A DNA stretch of 13,632 nt from Cyclobacteriaceae bacterium (GTDB lineage Bacteria; Bacteroidota; Bacteroidia; Cytophagales; Cyclobacteriaceae), in NCBI GenBank assembly GCA_028289505.1, contig JANQPK010000411.1, forward strand, positions 1 through 13,632, read 5' to 3'. The translations under genes and the position numbers were made by a program. The notes beneath the pieces were generated by a model that saw only the letters and a list, made by a program, of their open reading frames with translations, did not search any database and was not told where the DNA came from. Shown piece after piece: positions 6,936 to 13,632 of the stretch (within the stretch, counting starts at the first letter, position 1; every line of letters begins with the position of its first letter).

Positions 6936-8036
6936 GTGAAGCTTGTTGACCTCAATCACCAACTCCAATCCATACGTTCGGAGCTCCAGCAAGCCATATC
7001 CCAAGTCCTCGAATCGGGTTACTTCTCGGAGGGCAGTTTCGTTTCTACCTTCGAAACTGAATTCGCCCAGGCAGTTCAGTCATCACACTGTGTAGCCCTT
7101 AACTCCGGCACCTCTGCCCTGCACACCATTTTAAGATCCCTAGACATCACCAGTGGCGATGATGTCATTTGCCCCAGTAATACTTGCTTTGCTACGGTGG
7201 AAGCCATATGCATCGCCGGGGCCACTCCAGTATTGGTTGACTGCGAAGCAGCGTATTACAACATCGATCCCGATCAAATTGTAAAAGCCATTACCCCCCA
7301 AACCAAGGCCATCATTGCTGTGCATCTATATGGACAACCTGCACAGATGAATAAAATCAAAGAAATAGCAGATCGACACCAACTTCAGCTGATTGAAGAT
7401 TGTGCTCAGGCGCACCTAGCCACTTTCGATGGAACCATGGCGGGGAATTTTGGGATAGCTGGTGCCTTCAGCTTTTACCCTACCAAAAATCTGGGCGCTT
7501 TTGGAGAAGGTGGTGCTGTGGTTACCAACCAGGTTAAGCTAGCTGATCGGATCAGAGCCTTCAAGAATCACGGCTCCTACCAAAAGAATTTGCACGAGTT
7601 TATCGGTCATAACTATCGCATGGATAGTATTCAGGCGGCCATACTATCGGTAAAACTTAAATACCTTAAAGAATGGACCCAAGTTAGAAAGCGGAATGCT
7701 GAGCTATACTTCGAATTTTTGAGTGATCTACCAGAGGTCACATTACCCAAAATTCACCCGAGAGCCAGTCATGTGTTTCACCAATTCGTGATCAGAACCA
7801 AGGATCGGGAACTCCTTAAGGAACATCTGACTAAATCCAATATAGAAACCGCTATCCACTACCCTATTCCCTGTCATCTGCAGCCTGCCCTTAGTTATCT
7901 TGGATATAAAAAAGGGGATTTCCCGGTCAGCGAGAAACTATCAAACGAGATACTCTCCCTTCCTGTAGCTGAGCATCAAACTTCAGATAATATTAAGACT
8001 ATCAGCGATTCTATTCGGAAGTTTTTCAGAGGTTAA
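6936..8036 (+). CDS. second DegT/DnrJ/EryC1/StrS sugar aminotransferase
   Basis: A 366-residue PLP-dependent nucleotide-sugar aminotransferase, full length for the family. It begins with GTG at 6936, which gives the typical N-terminus MKLVDLNHQL; the previous stop is only 7 nt upstream and there is no in-frame ATG nearby. NSGTSALHT (56-64), IEDCAQAH (153-160, Asp155 and Gln158) and the Schiff-base Lys184 in FYPTKNLGAFGEGGA are all present. The ending HYPIPCHLQ and SYLGYKKGDFP matches the first aminotransferase of the window, so both are probably 3-aminosugar enzymes of the FdtB/QdtB/WbpE group. No dehydrogenase or dTDP-sugar enzyme accompanies it here, so its substrate is unknown. Its base composition is higher in GC than the genes before it (31 of 60 bases at 6961-7020, against 17 of 60 at 5221-5280), which suggests a separate origin. 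Confidence 0.87.
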   Translation: MKLVDLNHQLQSIRSELQQAISQVLESGYFSEGSFVSTFETEFAQAVQSSHCVALNSGTSALHTILRSLDITSGDDVICPSNTCFATVEAICIAGATPVLVDCEAAYYNIDPDQIVKAITPQTKAIIAVHLYGQPAQMNKIKEIADRHQLQLIEDCAQAHLATFDGTMAGNFGIAGAFSFYPTKNLGAFGEGGAVVTNQVKLADRIRAFKNHGSYQKNLHEFIGHNYRMDSIQAAILSVKLKYLKEWTQVRKRNAELYFEFLSDLPEVTLPKIHPRASHVFHQFVIRTKDRELLKEHLTKSNIETAIHYPIPCHLQPALSYLGYKKGDFPVSEKLSNEILSLPVAEHQTSDNIKTISDSIRKFFRG

Positions 8037-8092
8037 CCACTGCTGTGATCCTATAAAAGCAAAACAGTACTAGGATTCGATGGTTAACTTTT
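8032..8092 (+). terminator. compound stem-loop terminator after the second aminotransferase
   Basis: The outer arms GTTAACCA (8032-8039) and TGGTTAAC (8081-8088) pair over 8 bp. Inner arms ATCCTA (8048-8053) and TAGGAT (8071-8076) pair over 6 bp. A short T run follows at 8089-8092. The structure starts inside the stop codon of the aminotransferase and lies in the 65-nt gap between convergent genes, where a terminator is expected. The T tract is short and the loops are uneven, so efficiency is uncertain. Confidence 0.45.
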
Positions 8093-8101
8093 CAATCCCA
8101 A

Positions 8102-9712
8102 CTAATACAACTCCCTTACCCCCTGCTCTAACCCATTCAATAACCCAACCTCTGCCGCGCTTAAACTTTGATTAAAAATAGCCACCTCATCGATCAGGCC
8201 CACATAATTCAGCCCCACAAATATCTTGGATTTTAGTAAATCCCAGGTAAAGGGTTCCGGAATATCATCCTGGGTTCCTTGCAGCTTTCCATTTACATAG
8301 AAATCTGCCTGGGCTCCTTTAGCTCCCAATTCACTAAAGCTTATGACCACATGGGTCCACTGCTGGTTGCTAAACGGTCGATCTGTGGCCGCTACTAACC
8401 GGTTGTTGAAATCGGGATTGTCATTGGGCCCAATGTTGTTAGGGTTCCAAACCGACAAGTCACCAAATACCCCCATCCTAAAAACCCTGGGGTTTTTATC
8501 CGTGAAATCTACCCACAGCGCGGCGTCGTTATAACCTTCATCCGTGATCTGTATGGGATCTACATATCCGGGTTCCAGATCGTTTTCAGGATCAAGTTGC
8601 ATCCACAGGGAAATGGTGCCACTCCAACTTTCCCGGTGGTATGCAATATTATCTTCCCCCCTGTAAAACAAAACGTCTTTACTCTTTCTTTTAAACTGCA
8701 GCGCATCGCCAAACTTACCACCATCTGTTTTAATGGTGATATCATCACTGTTTATACCCTTCTGCGCGTCCTCTAATTTCCCGTATTCAGGAGCACAGTA
8801 AATGGAGGCACTGCCCTTTGCGTAGTCCGCATTATATCCATGATCAAATGAGGCATGAAAAGTCAGGCTTTCTTTTAGCTTACTCAATGGTTGTAGCGCC
8901 TGCTGTTTTTTGATGTAGTTTGTCACCTCAGCTACCGTAGTAAGCCAAATACCATTGGCGGGATCCTGAGCGTAAGCAATCAGCTCCTCCAGCATAGCCA
9001 AGCGGGTAGTTTGCCTCCCTGCTGCTGCCATTTCATGACCGGCCAGTACTACCCAATCACCATTTTCTTGTGCTTTATCCAGGAAGGGCTTTATTTCCTT
9101 AAAGTCCTTTCCATCCGATTCAATACCGGTCAATTGTGCCAAATCCAGATATCCTGGAGCATTGGCGGTTTCATCCAGGAACCCACGACCAGAATCAAAC
9201 AGCTCAGCCACTACTGGGATATAGCTCCTGGTTTCTGTTCCCCGCCCCACAAATTTCTGTCCACAGGTATAGGCATACGAAGTGGGTGTTACCCCCAACA
9301 TTTCCTCGATCTGCCTATTGGCTGCTACTAATTCATTGTGCATACTAGCCAAGGTATAATCCTCCAAGGCATGATCCCGCTTCCAATCAAAATTGCCGGT
9401 ACACGGGTGGTGAATAGTGTGATTACCGATCTCATGTCCGTTTTTAGCTGCTGCTATCCAACCATCCAATACCGGTTTCATGGGTTCGGCCATCACGTAA
9501 AAAGTACCCTTTACACCGTAGCGATCCAACAGGGGTATTCCTTGTGTCACCTGAGATTCACGAGCATCGTCGAAAGAAATACTGAGTGCTGCTTTCTTAC
9601 CATCTGGCCACTGCCAGGCCTGGTTGGCAAATGCCAAATCACAAAATCCAAATATCAAATAAATTCCAAATGACAATCGCCAAACCAGTGCGTTAAACAA
9701 ATCCCTATTCAT
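8102..9712 (-). CDS. secreted polysaccharide deacetylase (NodB/CE4-like) with C-terminal LamG-like domain
   Basis: A 536-residue exported enzyme. A hydrophobic signal segment covers residues 8-29, with a likely cut after AFA at 27-29. The NodB-fold domain runs to about 265. SFDDA at 46-50 supplies metal and catalytic Asp48/Asp49, and NHTIHHP gives metal ligands His98 and His102, the H-[ST]-x-x-H motif. A late His226 sits in VVLAGHE near the end of the fold. In place of the usual R-x-P-Y motif it has SYAYTCGQ (145-152), typical of a divergent Bacteroidota branch. From about 283 to 530 lies a LamG/concanavalin-type beta sandwich (LTFHASFDHGY, WSGTISLWMQL, WTHVVISF, FYVNG), a probable glycan-binding module. 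It should remove acetyl groups from a polysaccharide in the periplasm or outside. It is 24 nt downstream of the heme lipoprotein gene and probably co-transcribed. The substrate is unknown. Confidence 0.85.
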   Translation of the reverse strand: MNRDLFNALVWRLSFGIYLIFGFCDLAFANQAWQWPDGKKAALSISFDDARESQVTQGIPLLDRYGVKGTFYVMAEPMKPVLDGWIAAAKNGHEIGNHTIHHPCTGNFDWKRDHALEDYTLASMHNELVAANRQIEEMLGVTPTSYAYTCGQKFVGRGTETRSYIPVVAELFDSGRGFLDETANAPGYLDLAQLTGIESDGKDFKEIKPFLDKAQENGDWVVLAGHEMAAAGRQTTRLAMLEELIAYAQDPANGIWLTTVAEVTNYIKKQQALQPLSKLKESLTFHASFDHGYNADYAKGSASIYCAPEYGKLEDAQKGINSDDITIKTDGGKFGDALQFKRKSKDVLFYRGEDNIAYHRESWSGTISLWMQLDPENDLEPGYVDPIQITDEGYNDAALWVDFTDKNPRVFRMGVFGDLSVWNPNNIGPNDNPDFNNRLVAATDRPFSNQQWTHVVISFSELGAKGAQADFYVNGKLQGTQDDIPEPFTWDLLKSKIFVGLNYVGLIDEVAIFNQSLSAAEVGLLNGLEQGVRELY

Positions 9713-9715
9713 AAT

Positions 9716-9736
9716 TTATAACTTATAACTCATAAC
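9716..9736. repeat. three tandem 7-mers filling the intergenic gap
   Basis: TTATAAC (9716-9722), TTATAAC (9723-9729) and TCATAAC (9730-9736) lie head to tail. They occupy 21 of the 24 nt between the stop of the heme lipoprotein gene and the start of the deacetylase gene, ending exactly at the upstream stop codon. The unit could vary in number and so change the spacing between the two genes. Confidence 0.6.
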
Positions 9737-12700
9737 TTAATTCTTTAGGTACTCCAAAAGATCTGCCATCTGCTGTAATGAAATTTGATGGTGCAAACCC
9801 TCCGGCATTCCTGACAATTCTGAGGCAAATCTGCTTACCACATCCTGCTGTTGAATCATCACTTCCTCCCCTGCTGCATTGCGAAGTCTCAACGTATTCA
9901 CATTCTCGCTGACCACAATTCCTGAATGGACTTGACCCGATTTATCTTCCACCGTCCAAAGGTCGTAGCCATCAGAAATAGATCGATTAGGCTTCAGTAT
10001 ATCGATCATAATACCTGACTTATTTCGATTTCTCACCGCGGATAAATCAGGTCCGAAGTTAATGCCATTTTCTCCTGAAATCTGATGGCAGCTGGAACAG
10101 GATCGCTGGAACTCATCTGCACCATTGATGGCATCCCCTTCCAGCGTAAGCACTTGCTGGTACTGTTGCCAAACTGAATCCGAGATGCTCTCGTTGCCTT
10201 CCAATACCCTCCTGGCCATTTCACGCACCTGATCATCACGACTGTTGAGCAATCTCACTGTTCTACGCCAACCTATGGTCGATGCCTGAATCTGATTGGT
10301 TTCTACCGCATTCAGAAACTCCAATTGCCTCTGGGGACTGGTGTTAAAAACATTTACTGCCAGATCCCGCTCCTCCGGAGTAAGGGTTTTCCAATGCTCA
10401 ATCAGGTACTCCCCTGCTGCTGATCCTGAGGTTAGCTGCATGGATTTAATAGCTTGTTGGCGCAATATTGGGTTTTCTGATCCGTCCAACATACTTTGAA
10501 ATACGGTAGCGTTTTGGTCAGCGTCTGACCAAGCCAAAACCTTTAAAGCATCTGCCCTAAACTCGGTATCTTTATTAGGGTCGACCACCACCTGTTTGGC
10601 CATCGCGGTCAATTTACTATTGTTTTGGATCGAGCCCAGGGCGTGCAGTAGTGCTAGACTACTTGATCTTAATTCCGGATCAGCAGTTGCACTAAAATAG
10701 CCAGCTAATACAGTCTCACTTCGGTTAGATATTGCCCCCATAGAACCATCTACGGTTTCCGATAGTCCCAGCAAGGTTTGGGATTGCCACCAACTATTTC
10801 TTTTGCCTGACTTTTCAGCAATTAAACTGATCACCCTGCTGAATTCCTTGAGGTTTCCACTCTTGCCGATGGTCTTGCTGAGGTTGCGAAACAATGACGC
10901 TGCTCCCTCAGACTGCTGATCTGAGAAACGCCCTATGGCCTCTCTAAACAGGCCTAGTGCATTTACCGAGCTAGCAGACAAACCAGCTAATTGAACCCAA
11001 GGATCCTCCAGATCATTAAAAATGAGTTTTCTTCTGGCATCAGCGGCATCCTTAGAATCAAAATAACCCAAGGTACAGAGTATCTGGAATTTCACCTTGC
11101 TATCAGGGTCATCCACCATAGCCACCAACTTAGATTCCAGCTCAGGAAATTCATTTCTATTGATTTCTGCTATCCTAATGGCATTTTCACGAACCCCAGC
11201 AGTTTGATGATCCAAAGCCTTCATGATCAGTTCGGGATCAAAGTGACCTAAACCTTCCAGGGTCCAGTGTGCGTGTAGTACCCCTAAATTCGGAGCAGAT
11301 TCTATATAGGATATCAAATCGCTAACCGCATCGGGATCGTCCTGATCAACCAACAACCTTTGGGCATGCCGACGCCACCAAATATTTGGGTGGCCCAAAT
11401 ATTGAATCAGCTCTTTGCTAGATACCCCGGCTAGTGATTGAGCTGGAGATTGGGTTTGAGTGTGCCTGCCGGGAGGCAGGTTTGAGTGTGAGTGTTTGGG
11501 CACAATCCTGTAAATTCTGCCTTGATCCATACCTTCATAAAGTTCCCCGGAGTTCAGCACCTCCTCTGACATCCACTCCGGATGTTCGATGATCTTTCTA
11601 TAAAAGTCCAGCATATACATGGAGCCATCGGGACCAATATAAAAACTAACCGGCCTGAACCATCCATCAGTAGAGGCCAGGAACTCCTGTTGTTCAAATA
11701 GCTTCTGGGAGGTAAAAGTAGCCCCCTTATGGTACATAATATCCGCATGCACCAGATTATGTGTAGGTTCGGCCACAAACATCACATCCTGATAAGGTTT
11801 GGGGAACAAGTCTCCCAGGTACCAGGTGATACCACAAGCAGAGGTGATGGCACCCACGTCTGTGAGCAGCTGATGTTCTGGATTCTGGGTGATGGGATAT
11901 AGTTCAAAACCAATGCCATAATCGGGTACATACCGCATAGCATCGGGCAACTCCAGGTGTTGATTGCGACCAATATAGGGTGCAGCCATTACCTCATGGT
12001 ATATATGCGACCAGTTAAAGTTACCAAAATGATGCCCCCATGCGCTAAAAGTGTGCCCATATTGGGAATCACCCGAAAGCAGTTCTAATCGAGTATTTCG
12101 TAAATCCACCTTTACATTCAGATCATTGGCATTCTTTGGCAATCGCTGGGCATTGGGGTGTTCAACGAATTGAATCTCATCCCCTTCATCCCCGAATACG
12201 TCCCCAAAAAATTGCGACTCGTAGGTACCCTCATTGGCCAGATACACCCAGTTATCCAGGCCATAGATGGGCGTATTGAAATTGTGCTGTGGATTAGAGC
12301 GCGCAAAACCGGTAAGCAGTTTTTCTCGTTTGTCTGCTCTTCCATCACCGTCTGCATCCTCCAAATAAAGTAGATCCGGTGGATCTGTGACCAGAATCCC
12401 CTGCTTCCATCTCATAATACCAGTAGGAAGTATTAGTTGGTCAGCAAAAACCTCACTGCGGTCAAACCGGCCATCCTTATCATCATCGAACAGTTTCTTA
12501 ACTACCCCGCTGCCCTCTACATTCAACGGATAGCCATGCATCTCCACTACATATACATCTCCCAGCTCATCGATCTCCATGGCTACTGGATCAGAGATTA
12601 GCGGCTCCAAAGCCACTAGTTCGAGCTTGAAGCCATCGGCAATGGAGAAAGTAGAAAGAATATCTTTCTCAATGGACTCGCTCGATTTAGAGCAGGCAGT

Positions 12701-12751
12701 TACCACCAACAGTCCTGATAAAACCCACTTGAGTTTCTTAATTAGAGCCAT
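9737..12751 (-). CDS. lipoprotein 'putative membrane-bound dehydrogenase': beta-propeller, HEAT repeats, C-terminal heme-binding domain
   Basis: A 1004-residue envelope lipoprotein. The signal peptide ends in a lipobox, VVTAC, with lipidated Cys20. Residues 30-420 form a beta-propeller of the type found in putative membrane-bound dehydrogenases common in Planctomycetes and Bacteroidota. It has two acidic calcium-type loops (DDDKDGRFD at 89-97, DADGDGRAD at 132-140) and repeated G-x-D/W blade signatures. From about 440 to 850 there are helical HEAT-like repeats. The C-terminus is a cytochrome c-like domain: heme-attachment CSSCH at 885-889, FGPDL shortly after, and a likely axial Met982 in SGMPEGL. 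Such proteins are predicted to oxidise sugars or alcohols and pass electrons to a cytochrome, but few have been tested. The linker at 421-433 is encoded by a palindrome flanked by direct repeats. The gene is upstream of, and probably co-transcribed with, the deacetylase. Confidence 0.85.
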   Translation of the reverse strand: MALIKKLKWVLSGLLVVTACSKSSESIEKDILSTFSIADGFKLELVALEPLISDPVAMEIDELGDVYVVEMHGYPLNVEGSGVVKKLFDDDKDGRFDRSEVFADQLILPTGIMRWKQGILVTDPPDLLYLEDADGDGRADKREKLLTGFARSNPQHNFNTPIYGLDNWVYLANEGTYESQFFGDVFGDEGDEIQFVEHPNAQRLPKNANDLNVKVDLRNTRLELLSGDSQYGHTFSAWGHHFGNFNWSHIYHEVMAAPYIGRNQHLELPDAMRYVPDYGIGFELYPITQNPEHQLLTDVGAITSACGITWYLGDLFPKPYQDVMFVAEPTHNLVHADIMYHKGATFTSQKLFEQQEFLASTDGWFRPVSFYIGPDGSMYMLDFYRKIIEHPEWMSEEVLNSGELYEGMDQGRIYRIVPKHSHSNLPPGRHTQTQSPAQSLAGVSSKELIQYLGHPNIWWRRHAQRLLVDQDDPDAVSDLISYIESAPNLGVLHAHWTLEGLGHFDPELIMKALDHQTAGVRENAIRIAEINRNEFPELESKLVAMVDDPDSKVKFQILCTLGYFDSKDAADARRKLIFNDLEDPWVQLAGLSASSVNALGLFREAIGRFSDQQSEGAASLFRNLSKTIGKSGNLKEFSRVISLIAEKSGKRNSWWQSQTLLGLSETVDGSMGAISNRSETVLAGYFSATADPELRSSSLALLHALGSIQNNSKLTAMAKQVVVDPNKDTEFRADALKVLAWSDADQNATVFQSMLDGSENPILRQQAIKSMQLTSGSAAGEYLIEHWKTLTPEERDLAVNVFNTSPQRQLEFLNAVETNQIQASTIGWRRTVRLLNSRDDQVREMARRVLEGNESISDSVWQQYQQVLTLEGDAINGADEFQRSCSSCHQISGENGINFGPDLSAVRNRNKSGIMIDILKPNRSISDGYDLWTVEDKSGQVHSGIVVSENVNTLRLRNAAGEEVMIQQQDVVSRFASELSGMPEGLHHQISLQQMADLLEYLKN
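11455..11490. repeat. 16-bp palindrome flanked by exact 10-bp direct repeats, inside the heme lipoprotein gene
   Basis: TTTGAGTGTG (11455-11464) and TTTGAGTGTG (11481-11490) directly abut CCTGCCGGGAGGCAGG (11465-11480). That core has 6-bp inverted arms around GGGA. The structure looks like a small palindromic element with a target duplication. It is read through in frame and encodes the low-complexity linker residues 421-433, between the propeller and the HEAT repeats. Confidence 0.65.
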
Positions 12752-12831
12752 CTAGCAATAAAAATACCAATTGGTTGGGTACAAGAGTGGATCAAGCCCA
12801 CCCTGAGGAACCATCAATATACCGAATCTTG

Positions 12832-13335
12832 CTATTTTTTAAAACCAATTTTTGTTCTTGGCTTTTGCTCTTGTTGTATAAGTTTCTTGATAACATTGAA
12901 CACGGACTGGAATTGTTCGTCGTACTTTTTCTCCAGCCGATCTACTTTTCTTGCTAAGGACCTATTACCACTCATCCACTTTCTTAAGTAAACGAATGTT
13001 CGCATAATGGCAATATTAACTTCGGCTGCTCTAGGGCTTTTAAGTACGCCAGAAAGCATTGCCACACCTTGCTCCGTGAATGCATAAGGAGGGTATTTGC
13101 TGTATTTTCCACGACCTTTCTCTAAGATCACAATTTGTGACCTTAGAGATTTCCATTCTTCCCTACTGAGCTTAAACATGAAATCTTCAGGAAATCGATC
13201 AGTATTTCTACGAACTGCTTGTTTCAATACTCTGGTTTCTACTTGATAAAGAGCAGCTAAATCCGAATCCAACAACACTTGTTCATTCCTAATGATAATG
13301 ATCTTTGAAGCAATCGGGCTTATAACTTGATCCAT
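12832..13335 (-). CDS. ORF6N-domain DNA-binding protein
   Basis: A 167-residue protein with an N-terminal ORF6N domain, a DNA-binding module first seen in phages and large DNA viruses and common as a free-standing gene in Bacteroidota genomes. The domain covers about residues 9-118. LLDSDLAALYQVETRVL at 21-37 is the hallmark helix region, followed by RRNTDRFPEDFMFKL and YAFTEQGVAMLSGVL. After it comes a charged, probably coiled-coil helix (about 123-155) ending in a basic IGFKK tail. The start at 13335 fits the usual family N-terminus. A 7-bp inverted repeat lies 7 nt upstream of the ATG and may be an operator or leader hairpin. The stop is 80 nt before the heme lipoprotein gene on the same strand; no terminator is evident between them, but a functional link is not implied. 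The cellular role is unknown; it may be a prophage remnant or a small regulator. Confidence 0.85.
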   Translation of the reverse strand: MDQVISPIASKIIIIRNEQVLLDSDLAALYQVETRVLKQAVRRNTDRFPEDFMFKLSREEWKSLRSQIVILEKGRGKYSKYPPYAFTEQGVAMLSGVLKSPRAAEVNIAIMRTFVYLRKWMSGNRSLARKVDRLEKKYDEQFQSVFNVIKKLIQQEQKPRTKIGFKK

Positions 13336-13342
13336 GGTTACA

Positions 13343-13361
13343 GGCGATTTGGGTAATCGCC
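13343..13361. repeat. 7-bp inverted repeat next to the ORF6N start
   Basis: GGCGATT (13343-13349) and AATCGCC (13355-13361) are exact reverse complements around TGGGT. The hairpin ends 7 nt before the start codon at 13335 on the minus strand. This position suits an operator or a structure that limits ribosome access, perhaps self-regulation by the DNA-binding product. Confidence 0.55.
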
Positions 13362-13496
13362 AATAACAAGAAATTGCGTCTCATTAAAGAATAGTAACAA
13401 AAAAACACCTATAGCTAGTGCCTATGAGTTGTGATAGGAGTTTGAAGCCTTGGAGCTTGCTTAACTGGTGCTTGACGGTTGGCACTTGAAATTTGC

Positions 13497-13515
13497 CCCC
13501 CGCTTACAGCGGGGG
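13497..13515. repeat. GC-rich REP-like hairpin
   Basis: CCCCCGC (13497-13503), TTACA loop, GCGGGGG (13509-13515): seven G-C pairs in otherwise AT-rich spacer. Neither side has a T tract, so it is not a standard intrinsic terminator, although it lies shortly after a possible gene end at 13533 on the minus strand. It may be a member of a genome-wide palindromic repeat family. Confidence 0.55.
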
Positions 13516-13532
13516 CTGAGGTCGCGAGCGGA

Positions 13533-13632
13533 TTACTTACAGTGATCCAGTTTGGGTGGTCCCAGCAAATCCAACGGATCCACTCTGGTCTCTTTTTGCT
13601 TACACTCCGCAATTGCAAGCAAGCTTACATTG
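13533..13632 (-). CDS. possible 3' end of an unrecognised gene, cut by the window edge
   Basis: The minus-strand frame ending in TAA at 13533-13535 is open to the right edge, giving 32 residues with the ending DPLDLLGPPKLDHCK. I do not recognise the protein. Support is thin: the frame is open over its whole visible length, and the GC-rich hairpin follows 17 nt after the stop, as is common after genes. It could be a chance frame or a decayed gene. Confidence 0.3.
   Translation of the reverse strand, partial: NVSLLAIAECKQKETRVDPLDLLGPPKLDHCK

Larger units (their letters stand above)
13336..13532. other. non-coding stretch with palindromes and repeated short words
   Basis: I see no convincing gene in these 197 nt. 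A 67-codon frame exists on the minus strand, but it runs through the hairpin and repeat sequence and has no recognisable family. From right to left the stretch holds a GC-rich hairpin (13497-13515), a run of CAAG/CCAA-type words (13441-13490), a T7 tract on the minus strand (about 13400-13407) and the ORF6N leader hairpin. The contents suggest untranslated spacer with repeat elements. Confidence 0.55.

Noticed and set aside
9011..9673. Three overlapping plus-strand frames of 70-111 codons
   Set aside because: All lie opposite the deacetylase gene, which has clear signal peptide and NodB motifs; none shows family features.
9716..9736. Tandem 7-mers as the start of a CRISPR array
   Set aside because: The units are adjacent without spacers and are far too short.
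11554..12373. Several 63-79 codon frames within or opposite the heme lipoprotein gene
   Set aside because: They are shadows of the 1004-residue frame; compositions such as Trp/Cys/Met-rich strings are typical of out-of-frame reading.
13497..13515. GC hairpin as an intrinsic terminator
   Set aside because: The stem is strong, but neither side is followed by a T tract.
13415..13618. 67-codon minus-strand frame over the repeat spacer
   Set aside because: It reads through the GC hairpin and the CAAG words and has no recognisable domain; the neighbouring frame ending at 13533 is at least as plausible.

Overview
The window looks like a chromosomal stretch of a Bacteroidota bacterium, probably of the Cytophagales or a related order. 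The reasons are the protein families present, the AT-rich leaders without clear Shine-Dalgarno sequences, and a Bacteroidota-type promoter (TTG, 20 nt, TAnnTTTG) before the wzc-like gene. The genus is a guess from family content, not a measurement.

Bases 1-8036 (+ strand) are the distal part of a surface-polysaccharide gene cluster. Four tightly packed genes come first: a 5'-truncated UDP-sugar 2-epimerase (WbpI type), a DegT-family aminotransferase (WbpE type), a left-handed beta-helix N-acetyltransferase (WbpD type) and a Gfo/Idh/MocA dehydrogenase (WbpB/WlbA type). They overlap by 4 nt or lie within a few nt of each other. Together they cover every step from UDP-GlcNAcA to UDP-ManNAc3NAcA, the diacetamido-mannuronic acid precursor known from the Pseudomonas O-antigen and the Bordetella LPS trisaccharide. 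After a weak hairpin terminator and a 26-bp inverted repeat come a GT4 glycosyltransferase and then, behind its own promoter, a Wzc-like chain-length regulator and tyrosine kinase. A second DegT aminotransferase follows 7 nt later. It starts with GTG and is visibly more GC-rich than the genes before it. A compound stem-loop ends this block. No flippase, polymerase or UDP-GlcNAc 6-dehydrogenase is inside the window.

Bases 8102-13335 (- strand, convergent) hold three genes. Read in the direction of transcription they are an ORF6N-domain DNA-binding protein, a 1004-residue lipoprotein of the 'putative membrane-bound dehydrogenase' type (beta-propeller, HEAT repeats, one cytochrome c heme site), and a secreted NodB-type polysaccharide deacetylase with a C-terminal LamG-like domain. 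The last two are 24 nt apart and are probably co-transcribed. They look like cell-envelope or periplasmic carbohydrate-processing functions, but their substrates cannot be read from the sequence.

Bases 13336-13632 are mostly non-coding, with palindromes and short repeated words. A possible 3' end of another minus-strand gene runs off the right edge.

I see no CRISPR array, transposase, tRNA or rRNA. I did not find a clearly new biological system. The most distinctive items are the small palindromic insert-like structure inside the heme lipoprotein gene, the altered nucleotide-binding motif of the Wzc-like kinase, and the deacetylase/heme-lipoprotein pair.
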